From Ophthalmolycus amberensis (Eukaryota; Chordata; Actinopteri; Perciformes; Zoarcidae): 64,000 nucleotides of DNA. This document shows, piece after piece, positions 33,812 to 45,800 of the stretch. Numbering within the stretch: position 1 is the stretch's first letter; each line of letters starts with the position of its first letter. Made by a program: the position numbers and the translations under genes. The notes beneath the pieces are model-generated. The model was not told the DNA's origin. It ran no database searches and was given only the letters and a program-made list of their open reading frames with translations. Location: positions 1,128,501-1,192,500 of the forward strand of contig JAFEUB010000736.1 in assembly GCA_024529925.1 (NCBI GenBank), in the 5' to 3' direction.

Positions 33812-36800
33812 ATGGAGGGGTCTGGCAGTCCTCGCTTCAGAAAGCTCCATTTCCCAGTGGGTCTGTGGATCAACTCGCCCAGGAAACACTTTGCCAAGCT
33901 TGGGGGTCGCTGGCCCAGCGCTATCTCTGTCAAGTCAGTCTGAAGTACTCTTAAACTCACTTTTTTAGCTGCTGTGTTATGCAACTTTCATGCCAGTTAT
34001 TGTTGAGTTAGAATTCAGATTGTTGAATTAACAGCTAATGCATTGATGTCATCTTATCTCACTTCCACTGTCATAGTGTCCCTTCAACCCTGTATCCCTT
34101 CCCTGTTTTATTTTAGTCCTTGTTGTTTGTCCATGTTTACTCCGTCATAATTCACAGCTGACTTGTCCCTTCCTTTCTCCTTCCTCTCTCCTCCATCTGT
34201 CTTCCCCTCCTCTGTTGTTCTCAGGTCGACCACCAGCTCTGACGCAGCCTCCCTCCACGAGGCCCCCTCTGCTCCTTCCTCTTCCCTTTCTAACTCCACC
34301 CCCTCGCTGGCTTCCCCTACCCCATCCCCATCTCCTTCCCCAGCCTTCCTCAGGCCCCGAACTGCTGGCCCCCAGTCCCGCACAAAGCGCCTTTCCCATC
34401 TCTTCCTGCGAGGGCGCTCTAACAGTGACCGGGACCGGGCGGTGGGGGAGAGGGAGAGAGAGGTTTGGGCTCATTCAGCTGCCCCGTCCTCCCACCACTA
34501 CTTGCCCCCTGCCTCTTCCTCTGCCCCGGGACTAATCAAGATCTATGGGGATGCCCTTTCCAGTGGGGCCAACTATCGCTCGCTTCTGGCCAACATTCAG
34601 TCTACAGCCAGACAACTCATCGCCCAGGTCATCACCCGGTACACTGAGAGGGAGAGGGAGGAGACAGATGACGCAGGTACTAGAGAGGGAAATTTTCTCT
34701 CATGTGGACCTCTGCTGCGACTCATTACTTGGAATTGTTTGCTCAAATATTTTTAACCAATAGGGAATGACTTAATACAAACATAAACAGTGGTGTTATG
34801 GAAAAATAATTACCCCCTCTCCTCCTCCCTTCCTCCATTACCTTCTAGTTCTCCAGAAACACAGCCCAGAGGACTTCCTGTTGTGTGATGTCATTGGAAA
34901 GCCCATCCAGCAGCCAGATGGAGCTATCAAATGGGAGACAGAGTGCCGGAGAAGCGTTGCCCCATGGGAATGTCCCCTGTTGTTAGTGGACATGTGGCGG
35001 CCTAAGGACGGATTTGAGCGGCGCTTTGAAATCCAAAGAAAGGACGACTATGAGAGAGAAGAGAGGGAGAAGGAGAAGGAGCGTGAGAGGGTGGGAGAAG
35101 GTATGTTTGAGACTTAATCGGCAGGTCTCTTTATACATGGCACGAGGTCAGACTGACCGATCCTCTGATTGTCTGGGCAGCAGGTGTGCGCTGGCGGCGG
35201 AGCAGGATGTCATCAGGGGGTGGACCAGAGGAGAGCGAGCGTGGACACCGTGGAAGAAACTCAGAGCTCAGGAGGAGCATCAGTGACATGAACCTGAGTC
35301 TGCGGCGTCGCCAAGGCAACCATGTCAGTAATGATTCACGTGGGTCTGGCAACCGGCCGAACAACAATGGAGGACTGCAGGACAGGAAGAACATTGTGAG
35401 CATGATCAACCCACAGCAAGGAGAGGTAAAGAGGATGATGTTGTGAGGAAAACACTGAATTACTGAAATTCTGCATGTGGCGTTTTAACCATCATGTCTT
35501 AACCTTTTTTCAGATTAGAGCCTCAAAAGTGGAAGCAAAGGTCGGATGGACGAACCAGCTTGCGGAGGACGAGGATTACTCCAGCTGTGACTTGGAAGTG
35601 ATGTCACAAAGTTTGATCCTTCCACCCACAGATCGGCCCTACTTCCTGTTGCTGCAGGGTTACGACCAGAGCAAGGCAAGACACGCTGACGGATGATATC
35701 ACACGCACACAAACACTCACAAACAACACCCACACACACGGATGCTATGTAAACACAGGCACACAGCCAGACACACACACAGGGACATTTACGTGGTATA
35801 CTTTATAACAAGGTGCGTACACACTGATGTGCACAGACGCAAACTAGCATTTTTGAGGACTTGTGCAGACATACACGCGTGCACACACCCTGCACATGAC
35901 ATCATACCTGCATGTCCTTAATCGCCACGTACCATCAGGGTTTCCATCCCTCTACAAGCCGCTCCCATTCAGCATCCCGCACAAAACAGCCTCAGAGCAG
36001 CACAATGCTTCAACAATGTATCCAACGAAGTAAAACCCCTCTGTGTACATCACTTCATCTCACACAATGACCTCACACAGGTCTCCATTGTAACAAACTG
36101 TGACACACTTCATACCTTATCTCTGAGATGGAAGATTGATATAAACCATAGCACTTAAAAGATAACAGACAACAGACCTCCCTGACTTTGTTGTGCTCTC
36201 CACTGTGTGTTTTGTTTAGGATTTTGTTTTGTACATCATGACGGGACATACTCATATGTTTGGAAGGAAGCCCACAATGAGGGAGAGAGAGAAGGATAGA
36301 GAGAGGGAGAGGAAGGGGAAGAGGCCTCTGAAGGTGGACACGTTCCTCTCTGCTCCTGACCTCTTGGCCAGACACTTGTTGGTCAGGAGAGACTCAGCTG
36401 TTCCCGACACGCCTACCAGACAAGGTACTAACAGTCACTAAGTCATATCATACATACATCCATGGTGCAATTGTTGTGTCCCCTTAATTAATCTGATTTT
36501 ATTTCATAGTAGCTCTGATGCGACCCTTCAGAGGGGGTGCAGTCACACACAACGGAGTGGCCCTTTACAGGGAGACGGTCCTAAAGCCTGGGGATGTGAT
36601 TGGTTTGGGGAACCACTTCCTTTTCCTGTATCGTGACCCCCGCGTGACTCCAGCTCCACCGCTGGCATTGACCCTGCCATGGCAGGCTGATGCCTCCACC
36701 ACCTGTTGCCCCTCAGGGTTAGTGGACAGACAGGAGGCTCTGAGGCAGTACCTGGGATCTACGGAGGCAGTTCTGAAGTTTCATCCCCGTCATGCAGATG

Positions 36801-39800
36801 CTCTGTTACAGGTGAGACAGGAAGATAAAGAAGATATTACTTCCTATCCATATATCTGGTATAAAAATGGCCTTGCTGACATATGTTATGTTTATTCCTC
36901 ACTATCTCTTAGGAGATAATCTCCAAAAATTCCTCCCCAGACTCTGGAGGCGGGCCGTTAGCTCCTGCTTATCTCCTGTCAATCATGATGGACCATGCCT
37001 CGAAACACTTGGACCCTGCTCTCACACCACAGATATTACTCAAGTCAGCCAATCATATAAAAGAAATTGTCTGGGTAAGTAAAAAACAACAACAGCTCAA
37101 TATCTAAAATACAATGAAATGATATGTGGGGTGCCCTGGTGGCCTGGAAGTGACGACCATGAACCAACAACAACCAGGACCTGTGTTGCATGTCATATCC
37201 CATCTGTGCTTTGAGCTAAATGATAACTTTGACTTGCTAACATGCTCACAATGAAAATGCTAACATGCTGATGTTAAGCAGATATAATGTTTGTCATTTT
37301 CACCATTGTAGTTTAATGTGTGCTAACAATTGGTCATTTATACTAAACACAAAGCCTGACTGAGGCTGATGGGAAAGGCATTAGTCCTGCAGGTTTTTGG
37401 TCATAAACTCAAGTATCGGACAAATTCGAATTTTGACCTGATGATGATACAAGATTAAGCCGGCGTTTACCAAAATTGTTACAAATCAACCTAACGGGGA
37501 AATAAATGTCTTGAACAATTTTCATGGGAATCCATCCAGTAGACATTTCACTAAAAGCCAAAAAAGTCAACCTGCTGGTGGTGCCAGAGGAAAAGTCAGG
37601 GGATCTCCAATGTCAGTAGGGTTCATCCTCTGGGAACCATGAATGTCACTCCATTCGATAGTTGAGATATTTCAGGAGTGAACCGACTGACATTGACATC
37701 CATAGAGCCATGCCGATAGCTGGGCTAAGACACAAGAGCTCGGCATACAAAATGTGCTACATGTTATATTATGTAAAATTATAAAATACCTCAGGGGTTT
37801 AGTGGGAGTGCAACACATTATCAAGTAACAACTGAACTATTATCCTATATCCCTATTATCCTATTTTGGGATAGTATTGCGTGACAATATAGCAGCTTGG
37901 CAGAAAAACATCAGGGAGACAGATTGAGATTGCCACATTCAGTCAGACAGAAAACCCAGCAGACAGACATGTGCCCTTCATTGTGGCCTGCTACGTTGTG
38001 GACAGAAGCGAGGATGAGCTGATGTCACTGCCCTCCTGCTGGAAAATGTGCTGTAATTGTCCTGGCTGCGGGGCGAGACTACGCTCTCCCTCCTCCACCC
38101 CCACACTAACCCAAGATGTCTCTCCTCTCTTCTGTCTCCAACTCTCTTTACAGGATAACATTAAGGAATTTGGGGATAAGCATCCCACGCAAAAGTAAGA
38201 ACATTTTTGTTCTACGTCATGTTTCCTCTGTTTAGAGATCTCCTGCTGAGTGATTCATGATACTTTTGTGCTGGTGCTGTTATGTCTTTGGTACATTTTT
38301 GTGGTATGATGAAAGCATTGTAACACGGTGATGTTGAAAATGGCTTAAATATAGTTTAGTACCGTAATAATAACTCAAGTCTATTTTTACTCACAGTATG
38401 GTGTTTCTCTTTTAAAGCATAAACAAAATACTGACAGGATAGTGTTCACAACTATTTTACAGCCTACATAACTTTGGCATTACGTTATTGTGTCCAGTTC
38501 CACAGAGCAAGAAGGTGAGATAAGCACGCCGAATGTCCAGAAACTGTCCTCTGACCTGCGACCCCTGATCTTCTGGATGTCAAATGCCACAGAGCTCCTT
38601 AACTTCTTCCAGGTCAAAGTTGAAGCCATGGAGAAAGAGTGGGAGTTTGAAGGTGAGAGTGATATGAAAACAATGGAAGTTACCGATTCAAGTAAAAAAG
38701 AACCTTTAGAAGCTATGACCGTTTCAAACTCTTTAACTCCTCTTACTGATTCTTTCTTTAAAGCCCCAGGGGACCCAGTTTTGACGGCTGACATGGACAC
38801 CTGCTCAGAAGCTCTGGCACAGCTGGATGACGTCATTATGCACACCTTCCAACAGTGTGTGTATCACCTCACCAAGGTGCAGTATAAAAATACGACTTTT
38901 TTAATTGTCACTATACTGTTTGAGCAGTTTAAAGACAAAAAAAAGTCAACTTGGTTGTATGTGTGACGCCACAAATACTTTTGAATACCACCGCCAATTA
39001 AACTTCACAGAGAGACAGCAAAATGTCTCTCTGAAGACTTAATACATATTTTTTTGTTTACCAAGATGTTTCTGAAGCTGTCTAACCACCCACTATTTAT
39101 TTTAATTTTTTCCAGCTGTGACCAGCTCCTCAATTCCCTTTGTGCTTTGCATTCTGGGAGAATAGTGTGCAGCAACAGCATACTTGAAAATTGACTGTAT
39201 TTAGTAAACATACAGTTTAACTTCAACATACATCATTTCGTCACTTTTACATTGCAAACACACTACATACTAAAAAACTTAGACTTAGTGTGTGTAGACT
39301 TGCCTACATCTACACGCCACACTAAGGGCTAAAATGCTCACAATGAAAATGCTAACATGCAGATGTTCAGCAGATATAATGTTTACCATGTTCAGGAAGT
39401 GAGTTTAGCGTGTTAGCTTGCTAACACTCACTAACTAGAAACACGGTGGGCCTCGGGGTTATGGGAGGTCATTAGTTTTGAAGGTATTTGGTCACGAACA
39501 TCGAATAAGACATTTGACCTAATGTTAGCGCTAGAAAAAAAGAGAGGGGATCACCAAAGTTATTAGAATCCATCCAGAAGGGGACATGATTATCTGCACC
39601 AAATTTCATGAAAATCCATCCAATAGTAGATCCACAAATGTCAACCACATGGTGTAGCTGGAGGATATGTTAGAGGATCACCAAAGTCAGTATGATTCAT
39701 CCTCTATAGACCATGAATGTCAAACAAAGTTTAATGGCAGTCAATTTTCTAAAACAAATGAACTCAAGTTTCCCTCCTTTCTGTCCACAAAGACCCTGTA

Positions 39801-41138
39801 CTCACTCCTTCCAGCTCTCCTGGACTCCAACCCATTCTCCAGAGGAGAGAAGGAGGACGGAGCTCGGAGTGCAGAGGGAGAGCAGAAAGAAGGAGGAGAA
39901 GGAGAGGTGGACGACGTGTCCGCCTTACCACCCAAAGTTGCCGGGCTGGTGGAAGTGTACCGCTGTTCTCTGATGCTTTCACGGGAGGCATGTCTGTCCC
40001 CGCCGCTCACCTCCCAAACCTTCGGCTACCTCTTCTTCTTCACCAACACCTCCCTGCTCAATACTTTGCTGGAGAGAGGTGAGAGGGCACAGGTTAAAGT
40101 GTAACCTTTAACACTTTAACACAGCCAGTGTGACCACAAGTGACAACTGGGAGATAATGTTAAATGTTAAAATGTAACAGTAGCACAGGTAGACAAGAGT
40201 CAAGTTAATGATATTAATCAGCCAGTTATACCGCAATTTCTAGTTTCGAATAATAAGCTACTGGTCATACCAGACCAAGGAAGGTTGTAGCATGAAAACC
40301 CTGTCGTGTATTAAATTGAGCAATGGTCTTTTATTGTTTATGAATTCAACTTTTAATTTGTAAAAGGAGGATTGTGTTATTTCTTCTTTCAAAAGTTTGT
40401 TAGTCTCGCTTTAAATTCCTCCCTTTGATAACAGAATTGTGTCTTTCTGTTCTCTCTCTCTCTCTCTTTAGATGGACTGTTTTCCTGGTCCAGAGCGGTC
40501 CAGATCCGTACAAACTTGGACCTGGTTCTGGACTGGCTACAGGGGGCGGGATTAGGAGACATAGCCTCTGAGTTCATGAAGAAAGCTGTCCGTCACAGTC
40601 AACTTCCTGTGTATTCCCAAGACTCGACTTATCCAGGTAACACAGCTACATGTGACGAAAGCTTCTCAGCTCAAGATTATTCATTATTCATATTGATTTA
40701 CCATTACCCTCTTGTCTTCCAGTCATCCTGGACCAGTCTACTGGAGGAACATGTCTTATTAAGCCCTTCCCAGTTGCACCACCTGCTCACCCATTACAAG
40801 CTGGGTCCAACCAGAGCCCCACCATCATCCTGGGCCCCTCTGCCAGGCACAGAGCTGAGTGGAGGTGATACATATATAAATAAAACTAACAAATTCAAGA
40901 ATCCAACCAGTGAAATTATCTGTTTAATTAATTGTTTATTTTCCTTTCTCATCTTTTAGACATCTTTGAGAGCTTCCTGGACCATCCTCCTCTAATCCTG
41001 CCAAATGAAACTCCACACCTTGACCTCTCCCAGCCAATCCCGAGCTCTGAGCTCCAAAAAGAAGTGACACGTCTCCGCACCTTCTTGTGGGGACTCGATC
41101 AGGATGAGCTCCCCGCCAATCAGAGGACTCGGCTTTGA
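33812..41138 (+). CDS. rasip1: Ras-interacting protein 1 (Rain)
   Basis: This is an endothelial Ras/Rap1 effector needed for vascular lumen formation and junctions. Coding exons: 33812-33933, 34225-34676, 34849-35100, 35181-35425, 35514-35675, 36220-36424, 36510-36811, 36913-37074, 38154-38194, 38498-38652, 38764-38876, 39793-40078, 40472-40636, 40723-40864, 40960-41138. They give about 993 residues (human about 963). The start, SGSPRFRKLHFPVGLWINSP, matches the human N-terminus. An RA domain follows at about 140-258 (GLIKIYGDALSSGANYRSLL), then an FHA-like region at about 405-520 (DFVLYIMT..HMFGRKP, VTHNGVAL, GDVIGLGNHFLFLYRDP) and a DIL (dilute) domain at about 570-900 (LRPLIFWMSNATELL, FGYLFFFTNTSLLN, IRTNLDLVLDWLQGAGLGDI). 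The C-terminus is LWGLDQDELPAN. Exon 13 has one extra base near 40585. The exon 5 donor is GC, and two acceptors are NAGNAG. Confidence 0.95.
37130..37745 (+). repeat. Dispersed teleost repeat, copy 1, in rasip1 intron 8
   Basis: The sequence contains GCTCACAATGAAAATGCTAA, CAGATATAATGTTTG, CATGGGAATCCATCCAGTAG and GGTTCATCCTCTGGGAACCA. Each segment has a diverged partner in the same order at 39330-39725, so both are copies of one interspersed repeat. No open frame is conserved. It is a recurrent kind of fish repeat, but I cannot name the family. Confidence 0.7.
39330..39725 (+). repeat. Dispersed teleost repeat, copy 2, in rasip1 intron 11
   Basis: Diverged copy of the element at 37130-37745, with GCTCACAATGAAAATGCTAA, CAGATATAATGTTTACC, GAAAATCCATCCAATAGTAG and GATTCATCCTCTATAGACCA. 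It ends about 70 nt before rasip1 exon 12. Confidence 0.7.
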
Positions 41139-41181
41139 GGAAGCCCATATTTGTCTCTCTACGGATGTCTCCGGAGTGAAA

Positions 41182-41468
41182 AATAAAATCACCAGAAACA
41201 GCACATACACCTGAAAAAAAAACTGGACATGTTCTCTGCATTTTGTTGCCTGGTTGTTGTTTTTTCATGACATTTCCATATCAATTCATTTATCCATTTC
41301 GATATTGTCAAGTAAAATAAATGTATTGGCTTTGGTATGTCTTAATAGATTTTATTTTAAAGCAGGGAGTAAAACCCCATGTCTGTTGGGTCGTGCAGTG
41401 TTATGCATTACACATGACTGTTTTACTTGGCTCCCATGTATGTTTTTAAACTACTTGTTTGTAATAAA
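41182..41468 (+). terminator. rasip1 polyadenylation region with three AATAAA signals
   Basis: AATAAA hexamers lie at 41182-41187, 41316-41321 and 41463-41468, within 330 nt of the rasip1 stop codon. This gives a short 3' UTR with alternative ends. Confidence 0.6.
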
Positions 41469-42799
41469 ACGCCGAAGTCTAGTCTGAAAGACCGACAGTT
41501 TCTGTGTGATCTTTGACAAGCTCGTTTCCCACAGCAGGGCCCCTTGGGTTTGGCATTCGCCTTAACCTCAACACCAGGGGAATATTCCACAAGGTGGCGA
41601 TGCAGGACTCATTCCCCTTTGACGTTAAGTGATGAGTCTGCAGGTAGAGTTGCTTGACTAAGGAGGCAATCATACAACTAAATTAAAGTCTGCTCCAAAG
41701 GCTCACTCTCATTTCCTGTAATCAGGGTTGCATTTTACGAAGGGGCCATGACTCAAGCAAGTAAATGAGACTGTGACGACCACACACAAAGGTTACCTTT
41801 ACCAAGGTGAGGCGTCGTAAAGGTGGAAGCTGGGGACTTGAGAGCAGGGGAGATTTCCATTTCCCTTTGTTGGTGTGACACACACAAGTGGTCTGAGGTA
41901 GGGTTTCCCATTTCATTATTGTGGTACAATCCCCTGGCCCTATTAAACCTGTTCAGGTCATCAAGCAAAAATTAGCATGTGGCTGTCATGAGCAGACGGC
42001 AGACAGGTGGTGATATCATCAACAGGAGTGAGTAACAGCTAAACAAGAACTGTCACAATTTGGTAATATGCAGTCAATTTCCCCGTCTAGTCAGCCAGAC
42101 CTTCTTGGAAAACAGTTCTCCAGTTTTCTTTGTTTTGAGAGTGAAGCTCTATGACGTCTCTCAGAGACTTATCATGCTCCTCCTTTGGCGCCCGACCAAA
42201 TGGTTTCCTTTCTTCCGGTCAGCCTCACAGATGAATTCCTTTACTGTAAAAAGCTAAAAGTCCCGTGAGAGACCCCCTGCTTACATCACCACTGCTGCCT
42301 CCGGTTCTGTCTCCCCAATTTTTTTTTTTACTGTGCCGACATCAAAAACATCCCACTGAGAAAGACCGGTTATAGATTGTGAATCATGAGAAGAGGCTCC
42401 CTGCGGTCACGTTTATCAATTAAGTGATTGTAATCAGTCTCATTTGAAATTCAATGTGGTGTATGAGTGAGAGTGAGACTGTGACTGTGTTTGTGTGCTA
42501 ATTTCAACTTTCCAGTAATGTCAAACAGATGTAGTCTGCAGCTGTATAATTAACCACAGATGGGGGTTCAGACTGGTATAGGTCCGGGCTGATTGTGTGA
42601 CATTACAGTAGTCTGTGATACAATACGGTGACCAATGTCTGAGCACTATTAAGCAACATGTCAGGTTTAGTAAGCATGTGACACACACATGGTTTTCTGT
42701 GATCCCAATCACTGACAGACAAAATGTCATACACACTTTCACCCAGAATTGCATAGTCATACATACACACACACAATCCTCTTTCTCTGTCTCTCTCAC

Positions 42800-42830
<31 letters not shown>

Positions 42831-45800
42831 GCACCAAGAAGACTTCTTTACCCAGGTGCAGAGTCCCACACCTGTTGTAGCAGCTCTCTGTAATTAGCTC
42901 AACACAATTATCATTGGTGGATGGAGGGGAGTGGAGAGTGAAGACAATGGTGCAGTCATTCTCTCCCTATCATCTCCTTCTCTCTCTCCCTGCTGTCGAG
43001 TAATGAAAGATTCTTCCCTTCTTCAAAGAAACGGAGTTTCCTACAAAACAGCTGAGTCAGAGGAGAAAAGAAAAAAGGATGAAAAGAAAAGGAGAACAGT
43101 AGGGAGGCGAGCGCGGTAATGCAATGCTGCCGGTGTGAGGCCCAGTGGACCACAGTGATTGTGTTCATTGTTGTTACACACAGGAGTCATTTTCAGGAAC
43201 CAGAAAGGGCCCATGGCTCTCACACTTTACACTAACAGCTACAACCTGGAACGGCCTCAGTATCGGTTTGTGATCTGGTAACACTTTACCTGAGCCCTGC
43301 GTCATCCTAAAGCCCGAAGTATAAGGAGGTTTTTCAAGTCGTACGTCAGGGGAAAGGGCAGAATGCCATGACTGTAGGGCCACTGACGGAGGTTGTGACA
43401 TGTTTTATCAGGAAATCGGGGAGGAACGTGTGAGGGGTCCAAAGGCGTCATCATTACCAAATATTACAGAATCTGGTCTCTAATACCAGTAGGGACCTTC
43501 ATTATGGGGGGGGGGCAATATTAGTCTGGCTCCAAAGAAAAACAGCAAAAAAAATTATTTTGGGTCTTAGTTTGAAAATATGATAATTTATGAGTCAGCT
43601 CTCGTCTGAAACGAAGTGAGAGTGGAACAATGTGCATGACTCCGGGCTAAGTCGGGAGTTAAGGCCAGTCGGGAAACAAGGGGGCAGGGGAATCTCTGTT
43701 AAGTCACAGACAGACAAAAACACAGACTGGGGGTGTAGGAATCTGCGACTGTGAGAGGTTTGAGATGAGTGGTGAGAAGGTCAGAGGTGCCGGGAGGGAA
43801 ATCAGTCAGAGGCAGACAGACGACAGATTGTTGCTGAGGTTGGAGATGAGGAGACCCCTGGTTGAAATGGACAGCGGGGCCTCAGTGAGATGACTAAAAG
43901 GCAGAGAGAAAAGCCTTGGTCCACCTCAAGGGGCAGATCTGTTTTCCTGGTTACGTCACCCGAACGTGAAATGCACACATAAACACACACATTTCCTTTT
44001 TTCTTGGTGCACACATGCATGTCCCTTCACACAAATGCACACAGGCCCAAGCAGGGATATGAAAGAAGCCCTGTGAGGTCAGATCCACCGTGCTGAGGCT
44101 GTCCACTGTTAGACTAGCCAGCTAAGCCTCACAGTCTCACTGGCAGCTACAACCACCACCACCAACCACTGTACCCTGACTTGCCCTGCCCTGCCCCGGC
44201 CTTCTCTCCACTGGCGGCTGTCTGTCCTGGCCCGCTGCTGCTGGTTCTCCGGGGCAGCGGAGCGTTAATGTGTGTGCTGTTCAATTTGGAACAAAGCCAG
44301 TTCCCCCAATTTGTGACTGGTGGTCTTTTCCTCTTTTACAAAATGTCCTCATCTACCTTTTCCCTCCTTTCCTCTTCTTTCCTCCCATTTTCCTGCTCTC
44401 TCTCTCTCTGTCGCTCTCGCTCAGTATGTTTCTCTCGGGCCGGGGGGCCTGTGGGCCTGTGGGCAGGGGCCTTATTCCATCAGCCTGGGGCTTCTGTCAG
44501 AGGCTTGTTCCATTTTGCGTCATGGTGTTGACTGAGCGGACCCCACACTTAACTCCCATAGAGGTATGGGGTTGGGCAGCAGGGCAGCCGGCGCGGGCTA
44601 ACGCGGCCCGTGTTCAGCGTGGTAATCTGATGGCCGTGTTTATTTTATGCTGCTCTCCTTTGATGGAGCAGAAAAAGTCTTTGGGCTTTTTGTTTCAGCA
44701 CTTTCACTGCCAGGTCAGAGGTGCTCGCCGTGGTTACGCTCAGGAAGAATAATATTTGCCCTCATATTCGCTCCAAACAGGCTTTTTTCCATATTAGTGT
44801 CAGGGATACTCTCTGGGTTTCTGCCTTCCACTGATTCGGCACATTGGAGGTGAAGGGTGGTGGGGGACCGCACCTCAAATGGATCGCTCCCCGGAGGATA
44901 ACAAGGGTGTTCCATAGGTCGTCCCGGGGGCCGGTTCCTATACCCCTGAGTGAACCCCCGTCACACTCAGCTGCAGACCTGAGAGACAACCCTGCAGCCA
45001 TATATATAGGTCCCTGTAGTGAAGGTAAACACACACATAAACACATGAAAACACTCTCCCTCCTGCTTGGCTGCCCCGGGCTCCGCCTCAGCTGTCAGTC
45101 GTCCAAACCTCCCAGGGGTTCTCTTTAATGGAGTTACCAAAAAAAACAGAGTTACCTCTCCTTGTCTGCCTGTGCCATTTACTGCCTCACCTCAAAACTC
45201 ACACACCCACCTACTGCCTTGTGTCAGCTGTTTCAGATGGGTCGAAAAGCCAGCGAACCGCACAAAGTCATTATGTGAGGTTTTGACCTAAACGTACAAG
45301 AGAGAGGCAGAACTGTCCACGTTCACTGGATCGAATTCTGACCCCAATTTGTTCTGCACAACCACACCATGAAGTACAAATAAAGTCTCATGTATTGCCC
45401 CTCACAATGTTCTGCACTTACTGTATCTCTATATTTACAATGTTGATCTGACCTGGGAAAGAGTTCCCAGAGTGGCGACTTACAGGACTTGCTTTGTCAT
45501 GCTCTTTACTTTGAAGATTAATCAGAACGTAGCTTTAGAGAGAAGAAGCCCAGACTGTGGCTGGAATATTATTTACATATCTCATTTTTGTTGTTGTAAT
45601 TGGCCAAGGTCTTTGCTGTGATCATGATATTACAGAAATGAATCTCTGTCACACAAGATAAGACACCCTGGGGAGTTTTATATGGATAATGTTTCATTCC
45701 CTTCTGGGTTGTTCATTATTTATGATCTGAACACAAAAAAGATTGGGTTATGGCCAGATTGGAACATTAAGCACACATGCACGCACACACAAACACACAC

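Noticed and set aside
38653..38763. Treating 38490-38966 as one uninterrupted rasip1 exon
   Set aside because: The middle 111 nt have canonical intron ends, and the spliced form matches the human protein length; kept as an intron with possible retention.
40637..40722. Reading rasip1 exons 13 and 14 as one continuous exon
   Set aside because: The open frame runs through only because of the extra base; the conserved sequence lies in the other frame before the donor.
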